15,739 nt of DNA from Actinobacteria bacterium 13_2_20CM_68_14 (lineage in GTDB: Bacteria > Actinomycetota > Thermoleophilia > Gaiellales > Gaiellaceae), in contig MNDB01000063.1 of NCBI GenBank assembly GCA_001914705.1, forward strand, positions 1-15,739. The letters are read 5' to 3'. The notes beneath the pieces are model-generated. The model saw nothing but the letters and a program-made list of their open reading frames with translations, was not told where the DNA came from and did no database searches. Position numbers and translations under genes: made by a program. Shown here piece after piece: positions 5,744-14,058 of this stretch. Numbering within the stretch: the stretch's first letter is position 1; every line of letters begins with the position of its first letter.

Positions 5744-7917
5744 TAGCGCCCCGCGGGCCGGAGAGCCGGCCGCCGAGGCTGCTCCAGCGGCGACTCCGGC
5801 ACCCGCACGACCCGCGCGAGCGGCCCGGGCAGCCACCAATTGTAACGGCCGAACAGCGCCATCAGCGATGGGACGAGCACCGCTCGCACCAGCGTCGCAT
5901 CGAGGAAGATCGCGACCGCCAGTCCGATCCCGAACTCCTGCAGGCCGACGATGCGACCGGCGACGAAGCCCGAGAAGGCCGCGACCATGACGATCGCGGC
6001 CGCGGTCACGATCCGGCCGGTGCGCTCGAGCCCGTAGGCGACCGCGTCGCGGTTGTCGCGGCCGTGATCCCACTCCTCGCGCATGCGCGTGACCAGGAAG
6101 ACCTCGTAGTCCATCGAGAGCCCGAAGAGCATCGCGAACAGAAAGATCGGGATCCAGCCCTCGATCTGGCCGATCTGGTAGAGGCCGAGCACGTCGCGGC
6201 CGACGCCCCACTTGAAGACGACGACGAGCATTCCGTAGGCAGCGGCGACCGAGAGCAGGTTCAGGATCACCGCCTTCAGCGGCAGCAGCGCCGAGCGGAA
6301 GGCGCGCATCAGCAGGAAGTAGGTCAGCACGAGCACCGCGGCGACGAGCCAGGGGAAGTAGCGGTACGCCTGGTCGAGGAAGTCGACGCCCTGCGGCGGC
6401 CCACCGCCGGCGAGCACCCGGACGCCGCTCGGAAACCCAGCCGCGGGAACGAGCTTCCCGCGCAAACGGTGGACGAAGCTCTGGGCCGCCTCGGAACCGT
6501 ACTCGTCCCGCCCCGCGACGATCAGTTCCTCGTAGCGGCCGCTCGGGTCGACGAACGGCTGCCGCGGCGCGACCCGAAGCGAGGCCGTCTCGTGGTCGGC
6601 CCTGATCCCGCCGGCAAGACGTCCGATCGCCGCCTGCACGCGAGGCTCGTGCACGCCTCCCGGATGCCCGGAGTCGACGACGACCTGCGTCGGCGAGATC
6701 GCTCCCGGTCCGATCGAATGCTTGAGCACGTCGAACCCCTGCACCGACTGCGGGAACTGCGGGATCCCGGAGGCCGAGCCTGGCGTCAGCTGCAGCCCGA
6801 AGACGGGGATCGCGGCCGCCACGAGCAACACCGCCCCGCCGCCGAGAAACGCGAGCGGCCGCCGCATGATCGCCGTCGCGAGCCGGTGCCACAAGCCGGT
6901 GTCCTCCTCGGCGCGAAACCGCTTCGGCAGGAGGGGAATCCGCGCTACGCCGCGCCGGCCGTAGAGCGAGAGCAGAGCCGGCTGCAGCGTCAGCGCCGCC
7001 GCAATCGAGGTCAGCGGAATCAGGAAGCCACCGACGCCGATCGATCGCACGAACGGGAGCGGAATGAACAGGAGCAGTGCTAGCCCGATCGCGACCGTGG
7101 CGCCGGAGAAGACGACCGCGCGGCCGGCGGTCTGCATCGTCCGCACGATCGCCGCCTCGACGTCCCCGTGGCGCAGCAGTTCTTCGCGGAAGCGGTAGAT
7201 CACCAGCAGCGAGTAGTCGATCGCGATCCCGAGCCCGATCAGGAAGACAAGGTTCGTAACGTACGTCGCGGTGGTCAGGAAGTGCGCGTAGACGTAGACC
7301 CCGCCGAGCGTCGCCATCACCGTGCAGGCGGCGAAGATGAACGGCATCGTCACCGCAACCGACAACCCGAAGACCGCGAGCAGGACGAGCACCGCAATCG
7401 GCAGGGCGATCATCTCCCCTTTGCGCAGATCCTTGGAGAAGATCGGGTCGAGGTCGTGCTGGATAGCGGCCTGTCCGGTCACGTAGGACTGGACGCCGCC
7501 GCCGTGAGGGAGCGCCCGGTAGAGGTCGTCGGTGTAGCCCTTGGCCTTGGCGATGCTCAGCGTCGAGACGATGTCCCCGTAGACGATGTTGCGGCCGGCC
7601 GGAACGAGCTGCCGCGGTGTCGATTCCGGCACAACCCGAGCCGCGCGGTCGACATCGCGCTGCAGGCGCACGTAAGCGGCGCGATCGACACCCTCGCGGA
7701 GCCGGAAAACGACCGTGAACGCGCCGTCGCTGCGATCGCCGAAGTGGCGCTCGAGAATCGTCCTCGCCCGCTCCGAGTCGGTTCCCGGAACCGAGAACTC
7801 GTTCGAGAGCAGCGAGCTCAGATGTGTGAACGCGAAGCCGCCGGCGAGAAGCACGACGAGCCAGCCGGTGAGAATCGGCCAGCGAAACCGCAACACCACT
7901 CGCGTCCAGCGCTCCAT
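5743..7917 (-). CDS. MMPL/RND-family membrane transporter
   Basis: 724 residues from ATG at 7917. A TTG directly before it is also in frame, but GAGGG at 7926-7922 sits four bases before the ATG. The protein has the MMPL two-fold plan: TM1 (about 10-30), a large outer loop (to about 165), a cluster of five membrane segments, a central cytoplasmic stretch, then a second TM, outer loop and TM cluster. Each half carries the diagnostic Asp-Tyr in its TM cluster: GIAIDYSLLVIYRFREE (Asp234-Tyr235) and GLSMDYEVFLVTRMREEW (Asp603-Tyr604). Such Asp-Tyr pairs relay protons in MMPL proteins. Family members export lipids, glycolipids, siderophores or drugs. As the first gene of the rml operon it might move a rhamnose-containing lipid or its precursor, but that is inference from position; general efflux is possible. 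Confidence 0.9.
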   Translation of the reverse strand: MERWTRVVLRFRWPILTGWLVVLLAGGFAFTHLSSLLSNEFSVPGTDSERARTILERHFGDRSDGAFTVVFRLREGVDRAAYVRLQRDVDRAARVVPESTPRQLVPAGRNIVYGDIVSTLSIAKAKGYTDDLYRALPHGGGVQSYVTGQAAIQHDLDPIFSKDLRKGEMIALPIAVLVLLAVFGLSVAVTMPFIFAACTVMATLGGVYVYAHFLTTATYVTNLVFLIGLGIAIDYSLLVIYRFREELLRHGDVEAAIVRTMQTAGRAVVFSGATVAIGLALLLFIPLPFVRSIGVGGFLIPLTSIAAALTLQPALLSLYGRRGVARIPLLPKRFRAEEDTGLWHRLATAIMRRPLAFLGGGAVLLVAAAIPVFGLQLTPGSASGIPQFPQSVQGFDVLKHSIGPGAISPTQVVVDSGHPGGVHEPRVQAAIGRLAGGIRADHETASLRVAPRQPFVDPSGRYEELIVAGRDEYGSEAAQSFVHRLRGKLVPAAGFPSGVRVLAGGGPPQGVDFLDQAYRYFPWLVAAVLVLTYFLLMRAFRSALLPLKAVILNLLSVAAAYGMLVVVFKWGVGRDVLGLYQIGQIEGWIPIFLFAMLFGLSMDYEVFLVTRMREEWDHGRDNRDAVAYGLERTGRIVTAAAIVMVAAFSGFVAGRIVGLQEFGIGLAVAIFLDATLVRAVLVPSLMALFGRYNWWLPGPLARVVRVPESPLEQPRRPALRPAGR

Positions 7918-7921
7918 CAAG

Positions 7922-7926
7922 CCCTC
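7922..7926 (-). promoter_or_regulatory. Ribosome binding site of the MMPL gene
   Basis: GAGGG on the minus strand lies four bases before the ATG at 7917 and only one base before the in-frame TTG at 7920. This spacing favours the ATG as the start. Many other genes in the window lack so clear a site. Confidence 0.6.
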
Positions 7927-7971
7927 AGTGACAAAGCTAGCGATCGCCGGCTCGCAGGCTCGACCTGAAGG

Positions 7972-7998
7972 GGAATCGCCGCAGGCAGGGCAGCCGTT
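7972..7998 (+). promoter_or_regulatory. Possible ECF-sigma promoter of hsp20-lon (GGAAT-N19-GTT)
   Basis: GGAAT at 7972-7976 and GTT at 7996-7998 are separated by 19 bases. This resembles the GGAAT/GGAAC-N(about 18)-GTT promoters used by the stress ECF sigma factors of the Streptomyces sigma-R and mycobacterial sigma-H/E type, which are known to drive chaperone and protease genes. Transcription would start some 6-10 bases later, close to the GTG at 8014, giving a nearly leaderless mRNA. TACCCT at 8000-8005 is an alternative housekeeping -10 with no matching -35. The motif is short, so chance is possible. Confidence 0.4.
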
Positions 7999-8013
7999 CT
8001 ACCCTTAAGCATC

Positions 8014-8447
8014 GTGCCCGGAAAGAAAGACCATCTCGATCGCCTACAGAGCGAGGTCCAGGAGCTGATCGACGAGCTCTGGCAAGTCCCTCGCTTCTCG
8101 GGCCTCCGCCGCGGGTTCCGTCCGCAGGTGGACGTGATCCGTACCGAGGACCCGCCCGAGTACAGAGTGGTGGTCGAGCTCGCAGGGGTCGACTCGGAGA
8201 CCTTGCGGATCTTCGCCGACGACCAGGCGCTCGTCGTCGCCGGCTCGCGGTCGCCCGCCTGGCGCGGCCGCTTCTTCCACATGGAGATCGAGCACGGGCC
8301 GTTCCAGCGACGGATCCAGTTCGCCGAGCAGGTCGATCCGGCAGGCGCCCATGCCGAGTACGCGCGCGGCCTCCTGACCGTGACGGTGCCGATCGCCGAG
8401 CGCGAGCCCGCACACGAGAAGGTCTCGATCAAGATCGGGCGGAGCAA

Positions 8448-8451
<4 letters not shown>
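8014..8451 (+). CDS. Hsp20/alpha-crystallin small heat shock protein
   Basis: 145 residues from GTG at 8014; there is no in-frame ATG nearby and no Shine-Dalgarno sequence, so leaderless translation is likely. Small heat shock proteins are ATP-independent holdases that bind unfolding proteins. After a short helical N-terminus (residues 5-25), the alpha-crystallin domain spans about 35-130: PQVDVIRTEDPPEYRVVVELAGV, FFHMEIEHGPFQRRI (the family's H-x-E-R-x-x-G-x-F-x-R region), and ARGLLTVTVP (117-126), matching the A-x-G-V-L-x-I-x-x-P signature. An I-x-I motif (IKI, 139-141) in the tail is the usual oligomer anchor. The TGA stop overlaps the lon ATG (ATGA), so the two should be translated together. 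This suggests a holdase handing clients to the Lon protease. Confidence 0.93.
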
Positions 8452-10853
<2,402 letters not shown>

Positions 10854-10864
10854 CCGTTAGTTTC

Positions 10865-10884
10865 CGCGGGGTAGAGAACCCGCG
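10865..10884 (+). other. Small hairpin between lon and the 134-aa gene
   Basis: CGCGGG (10865-10870) pairs with CCCGCG (10879-10884) around an 8-base loop. It lies 12 bases after the lon stop and ends 9 bases before the AAAGGA ribosome binding site of the next gene. There is no T-run, so it is not a classical terminator; it could protect mRNA ends or lower read-through. Confidence 0.35.
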
Positions 10885-10893
10885 AAGCGAGCG

Positions 10894-10899
10894 AAAGGA
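10894..10899 (+). promoter_or_regulatory. Ribosome binding site of the 134-aa membrane protein
   Basis: AAAGGA lies eight bases before the ATG at 10908, an ideal spacing. It is among the clearest such sites in the window and supports this small gene as real and well translated. Confidence 0.65.
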
Positions 10900-10907
10900 A
10901 CACTGGA

Positions 10908-11312
10908 ATGGCGAAGACAAGGGAACGCGTCTCGGACGTGAAGCCGTACGTCGAACGCGCGATCAAGGACGAAGAGTTCCGCGACAACCTGAAGAACGCG
11001 TTCGTCGCGGCCCGCGGCGTCTACGACGAGCTGATGGGACCGCGCGGCGTCAGCGGCAAGGCCGTCCGAGTCGCTTCGGACAAAGACCTGCGCGACAATT
11101 TGCGCTCGGCGATCGACGACCTCCGCAACGCAGCCGACCGGATCCAGAAGGGGCCGAACCACAAGGGCCGCAACCTGCTGCTGGTGACGGGCATCGCGAT
11201 CGGCATCTTCCTCTTCAACCCGATGACCGGCGGGGACGCGCGCCGGTGGCTGAAGGAAAGCGTGTTTGGAGAAGAGGACGAGTTCGGCTACCAGGGGAAC
11301 TCTGGCTCGTAG
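10908..11312 (+). CDS. Unknown one-TM membrane protein with a duplicated RDNL motif
   Basis: 134 residues; the ATG at 10908 has a strong AAAGGA site. I do not recognise the family. The N-terminal 85 residues are charged and helical and contain the same motif twice: DEEFRDNLKNAF (21-32) and DKDLRDNLRSAI (58-69), 37 residues apart, so the soluble part looks like a tandem duplication of a helical unit. One hydrophobic segment follows (about 89-104, LLLVTGIAIGIFLFN), then a tail that turns acidic (GEEDEF). No signal peptide is seen. The membrane segment is preceded by positive residues (KGPNHKGR), which suggests that the N-terminal domain is cytoplasmic. It sits 54 bases after lon on the same strand and may be cotranscribed. 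A membrane-linked adaptor or substrate of Lon is possible but purely inferred; YtxH-like stress proteins share the size and TM plan. Confidence 0.75.
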   Translation: MAKTRERVSDVKPYVERAIKDEEFRDNLKNAFVAARGVYDELMGPRGVSGKAVRVASDKDLRDNLRSAIDDLRNAADRIQKGPNHKGRNLLLVTGIAIGIFLFNPMTGGDARRWLKESVFGEEDEFGYQGNSGS

Positions 11313-11327
11313 CCGCCCGCTTGTGGG

Positions 11328-11364
11328 CTAGATCCCAAGGCGCTCGCTTGCGACGCCGATCTAG
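11328..11364. terminator. Bulged hairpin in the convergent gap
   Basis: CTAGATC (11328-11334) pairs with GATCTAG (11358-11364). Inside, GGCG (11339-11342) pairs with CGCC (11354-11357), and TCGC (11344-11347) pairs with GCGA (11350-11353), leaving a four-base bulge CCAA. It lies 16 bases after the stop of the 134-aa gene. There is no U-tract on either strand, so it would be a GC-type or bidirectional terminator, or an mRNA end stabiliser. Confidence 0.5.
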
Positions 11365-11365
11365 A

Positions 11366-11392
11366 GGACGTCCGGGCTCCGCCCGGGCGTCC
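11366..11392. terminator. Strong GC hairpin in the convergent gap
   Basis: A 12-base stem, GGACGTCCGGGC (11366-11377) with GCCCGGGCGTCC (11381-11392), has a TCC loop and one T-G pair. It starts directly after the first hairpin. It is the most stable fold seen in the window, placed between the ends of two convergent genes (11312 and 11447), which suits a bidirectional terminator. No T-run follows on either strand, as is common in GC-rich actinobacteria. Confidence 0.55.
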
Positions 11393-11446
11393 GGATAACC
11401 TCCGGTGGCATCGCCACGTTCGGCGGGACTTTTCTGGACGTGTGGC

Positions 11447-12901
11447 TTAGGGCTGCTGGCCGAGCAGCGTGCTGACCGTCGCCAGGCGGCCGCCTTCGCT
11501 TTCGCTCAACGGTGTGAAGAAGACGCGCCTCAGCGAAGCCGGGTCGAGGCCGTTCGCCTGTGAGATGTCGTTGGCCTGGAGCAGGATCGCCCCCGGCTTG
11601 GGCGCGACGCCGGCGACGCCCGGGAGGTAGCCGGCAACCTGCGCGAGGTAGAGATCCTTCTGGTGCTGCCATGCCTGTAGGTACGGCGTCGGGTCGACGG
11701 CTCCGTCGTAGCCGAGCGAGAGGTAGGCGACTGGGTGAATCTCGAAGTGGAGGTGGTAGGCAGTTCCCTCCGCGTCCCCCGTATTGCCGATGAAGCCGAC
11801 CACCTCACCCGCCTTGACGCGGTTGCCGTCCTTGGCCGCGGGCGAGTACGCGGAGAGATGCGCGTAGTAGAACTCGTTCCCCTGGCTGTCCCGCAGCCAG
11901 AGGCGGTTGCCACCGACGTTGTTCCAGCCGATCGAGAAGACGGTGCCGTCCGCGCAGGCGAGCACCGGCGCGCCGAGGGGGGCGAAGATGTCGTCGCCGT
12001 GGTGCCAGTTGCCGGGCACGTCGCCGCGGAAGCCCCCGAAGGTGTCGATGAAGTCGTGTGGCCCGTAGACCGGGAAGACGTAGCCGCCCGCAGTCAGCGG
12101 GGGCTGGAGCCCGAACGGGATCTTGAACGCCTGTCCGAGGCCCTGCGGGTTCCCGGTCTTCGACGCCGGCGTCTTGGCCTTGGACTTCTTCGGCTTCACG
12201 GTCGCCTTGCCCGGAGCGGGCGGGAGCACCGGCGGAGGCGTCCCGGCCTGAGCCCACGACTCGGTGTAGCCGACCAGGATCTCGCTACCCGCCGGAAGCC
12301 CCCCGTGATCGGCCGTCAGGTGGATGTCGAGGCCGGTGACGTAGCCGCGGTAGCTCGGTGTCTTCCCGGCGGTCGCCCGAACCTCGGCCTGCTCGAGCGT
12401 GATCGCGTAGCCCCAATCACCCAGCGCGACCCGTCCGTTGGCGCCCGCTCCCTGCGCGACGCCGCCAACCGTAAGCCCGGTAACGGCAGCGCCCGCGAGG
12501 CTTCCCGTCGCGCTCTGACCGCTCGTCGACGCGTTGGCGTGGCCGGTGACATTCGACGCGGTGACCTCACCGCCGAAGAGCGAGAGCGAGCTGACCGAGC
12601 TCGAAGCGATGGATCGCGCATTCGTCCCGACATTGGTGGAGGCCGAGACGGAGACCGGGCCGGTGGTCATGATCGAGCCGTCGCTGGGATAGGCGAAGCC
12701 CGACGCGAAACCGACCGCGTTCGGTGGCGCCGAGACTGAGCTCGAGACTGCCCCGGCCTGGTTGGGCACGACCACCTTGATCCCGTAGGCGCTCGCCGTC
12801 GCCCCGGCCTGCGAGCCGTGTGACGAGGCCCCCGCCGAGCCGGCGAGCAGCAAAACAGACGCAAGCGCCAAAACAGGCGGAAGCCGCATCGCTGCGCCCA
12901 T
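11447..12901 (-). CDS. Secreted M23-family metallopeptidase with a long N-terminal domain
   Basis: 484 residues from ATG at 12901; a second ATG at 12889 (MRLPPVLALASVLLLAGSAGA) is the more natural signal-peptide start, with cleavage likely after AGA. Residues about 30-215 form a Ser/Thr/Ala/Gly-rich, probably beta-rich domain (SLSLFGGEVTASNVTGHANA...) that resembles choice-of-anchor-type modules. A Pro/Lys linker (about 223-255) follows. The M23 domain (about 295-395) has metal ligands His300 and Asp304 in HHGDDIFAP, and HLHFE with His383 (catalytic) and His385 (metal), so it should be active on peptidoglycan cross-bridges or stem peptides. A C-terminal tail of about 85 residues shows no known motif. 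It is the last gene of the TauE-TauE-unknown-M23 run, 29 bases after the unknown gene. Peptidase class is firm; substrate and the N-domain role are not. Confidence 0.9.
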   Translation of the reverse strand: MGAAMRLPPVLALASVLLLAGSAGASSHGSQAGATASAYGIKVVVPNQAGAVSSSVSAPPNAVGFASGFAYPSDGSIMTTGPVSVSASTNVGTNARSIASSSVSSLSLFGGEVTASNVTGHANASTSGQSATGSLAGAAVTGLTVGGVAQGAGANGRVALGDWGYAITLEQAEVRATAGKTPSYRGYVTGLDIHLTADHGGLPAGSEILVGYTESWAQAGTPPPVLPPAPGKATVKPKKSKAKTPASKTGNPQGLGQAFKIPFGLQPPLTAGGYVFPVYGPHDFIDTFGGFRGDVPGNWHHGDDIFAPLGAPVLACADGTVFSIGWNNVGGNRLWLRDSQGNEFYYAHLSAYSPAAKDGNRVKAGEVVGFIGNTGDAEGTAYHLHFEIHPVAYLSLGYDGAVDPTPYLQAWQHQKDLYLAQVAGYLPGVAGVAPKPGAILLQANDISQANGLDPASLRRVFFTPLSESEGGRLATVSTLLGQQP

Positions 12902-12930
12902 TATGGCCCAGCCTGCGAACGGTGTAACTG

Positions 12931-13320
12931 TCAGCTCTGTTCGAGCTGGCGGCGGGCGAAGTCGCGGAAACGTTCTCGCGCGGCCTCATCCGGTCCCACC
13001 GGAGCGTCGGGAGAGATGTCGCGGGCGACCTGTTTCGCGACGGCCTGGACTTCCTCGACCACCCGTGCCCTGTACTCGGGATTGCCGAGCAACTGCTCGA
13101 TCCAGGTCTGGGAGCCGTTGTACGGCTCGATGTCGTTCTCCACGAGCAGCTCGCCGAGGACAAGACCGACCCGGATGTACGCGAACGTCTTGAACGCGAG
13201 CAACCTCTGCGGCGAGTCGACGAGCTGACCGATCTCCGCGTGCTCGGCCTGAATCTGCGCGACGATCGTGCCGATCGGCTCGTCGACGAGCGGGATCCAG
13301 ACTTCGTCAGGCCGAGTCAT
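12931..13320 (-). CDS. Hypothetical 129-residue soluble protein
   Basis: The ATG at 13320 gives 129 residues ending at TGA 12933-12931. I do not recognise it. It has no signal peptide and no long membrane segment. It looks mainly helical, with an N-terminal DEVWIPLVDEPIGTIVAQIQ, a central more hydrophobic stretch (AFKTFAYIRVGLVLGELLVE), and a charged C-terminal half rich in Arg, Glu and Ala (ARVVEEVQAVAKQVARD...). Its start overlaps the end of the second TauE/SafE half gene by 14 bases, and the M23 gene follows after 29 bases, so it is probably cotranscribed and translationally coupled. Codon bias matches its neighbours, which supports a real gene. Function unknown. Confidence 0.75.
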   Translation of the reverse strand: MTRPDEVWIPLVDEPIGTIVAQIQAEHAEIGQLVDSPQRLLAFKTFAYIRVGLVLGELLVENDIEPYNGSQTWIEQLLGNPEYRARVVEEVQAVAKQVARDISPDAPVGPDEAARERFRDFARRQLEQS

Positions 13321-13702
13321 CAGCCCTAGGATAGGCCGGTTTCATCCGCACGGCACGCCAGGCCACGCTGGCGGCGACGGCAAGCATGAAGACGGCGAAG
13401 AGGCGCCGCAGCACGTCCTCGGGCAGCGCCTTCGCGAGCTCGACGCCGCCGGCGACGCCGGCGATCGAGCCGAGGCCGAGGAGCAGGGCCGCGCGCCAGT
13501 CGACGTTTCCGTAGCGCTGCTGCCGCCAGGCGCCCGCGACCACGGCCGGCAGGATCGCGAGCAGCGACGTCGCCTCCGCATGCACCTGACCAAGGCCGAG
13601 CACGAGCACCAACGTCGGCACGAACAGGATCCCGCCGCCGACCCCGAACAGGCCTGCGAGGACGCCGCCGAGGAAACCCAGAACGGCGGCCAGGATCTCC
13701 AT
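13307..13702 (-). CDS. TauE/SafE-family half-size membrane protein (second)
   Basis: 131 residues from ATG at 13702; that base is shared with the TGA of the upstream half gene (TGATG). TauE/SafE proteins export sulfite, sulfoacetate and other organic anions, and normally have two similar halves in one chain of about 250 residues. This protein has only one half: TM1 with the family GLFGVGGG motif (17-24) followed by FVPTLVLVLGL, an ATSLLAI segment, a GNVDW turn, the TM segment LLLGLGSIAGVAGGVEL, and a last TM (LFAVFMLAVAASVAW). It aligns end to end with the previous gene, so together they would rebuild a whole carrier as a heterodimer. The substrate cannot be told from sequence. Confidence 0.85.
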   Translation of the reverse strand: MEILAAVLGFLGGVLAGLFGVGGGILFVPTLVLVLGLGQVHAEATSLLAILPAVVAGAWRQQRYGNVDWRAALLLGLGSIAGVAGGVELAKALPEDVLRRLFAVFMLAVAASVAWRAVRMKPAYPRADDSA

Positions 13703-14046
13703 CAGACGAGCAGGCGGATCCCGACCGCCGCCAGGACGAGCGAGAACCCGAACGTCAATGTCCGCGTCTGCAGCCGCTGTTGCAGCGCGACGCCGGCGAC
13801 GGCGCCGACCGCCGCCGGCAGCCCGACGAGTGCAGCGGAGCCGACCTTGAGGTCGCCGTGAAGCCAGTAGGCGAGGGCGCCGGCGGCGGCGGTTATCCCG
13901 ATCGCCGCGAGCGACGTTCCCGTCGCGCGCCGGCCGTCAAAGCCGACGAGAGCGACCAGGAGCGGCACGATGATGATTCCGCCGCCCACGCCGAAGAGCG
14001 CGCTGAAGACACCGGCGACAAGGCCGATCGCGAGCAAGCGGGCCAC
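13702..14046 (-). CDS. TauE/SafE-family half-size membrane protein (first)
   Basis: 114 residues from GTG at 14046, the only usable start before the divergent otsB gene. It encodes one half of a TauE/SafE carrier: TM1 with LFGVGGG (17-23) followed by IIIVPLLVAL, GTSLAAIGITAAAGALAYW, a HGDLKVG turn, the TM segment AALVGLPAAVGAVAGVAL, and a final TM ending GIRLLV at the stop. Its TGA overlaps the next ATG by one base, so ribosomes can restart and make both halves in equal amounts. Topology of about four to five segments per half fits the known two-repeat fold. The substrate is unknown. Its start lies 12 bases from that of otsB on the other strand, so its promoter must reach into otsB. Confidence 0.85.
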   Translation of the reverse strand: MARLLAIGLVAGVFSALFGVGGGIIIVPLLVALVGFDGRRATGTSLAAIGITAAAGALAYWLHGDLKVGSAALVGLPAAVGAVAGVALQQRLQTRTLTFGFSLVLAAVGIRLLV

Positions 14047-14058
14047 TCTTCGTATCGT
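14047..14058. promoter_or_regulatory. 12-base divergent gap between TauE half gene and otsB
   Basis: Only 12 bases separate the two divergent start codons. No Shine-Dalgarno sequence fits for otsB, and each gene's promoter must lie within the opposite coding region. This implies overlapping promoters and probably leaderless or very short leader mRNAs. Confidence 0.4.

Noticed and set aside
5723..6892. Open minus-strand frame before and in frame with rmlA
   Set aside because: It lies inside mmpL in another frame and is low-complexity Arg/Ala-rich; rmlA begins at its GGTGSRL domain.
6064..7968. Two long plus-strand frames (6064-7083 and 7168-7968) opposite mmpL
   Set aside because: Compositions rich in Arg, Asp and Glu are typical of shadows of high-GC membrane protein genes; no domain recognised.
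7918..8013. CIRCE or HAIR (HspR) operator before hsp20
   Set aside because: Neither TTAGCACTC-N9-GAGTGCTAA nor CTTGAGT-N7-ACTCAAG, nor a close form, is present.
10860..10873. SigB-like GTTT and GGGTA elements before the 134-aa gene
   Set aside because: They are only 5 bases apart, far from the 14-16 base spacing needed.
11735..12739. 334-codon plus-strand frame opposite the M23 gene
   Set aside because: Antisense shadow; the minus strand has a signal peptide and a complete M23 active site.
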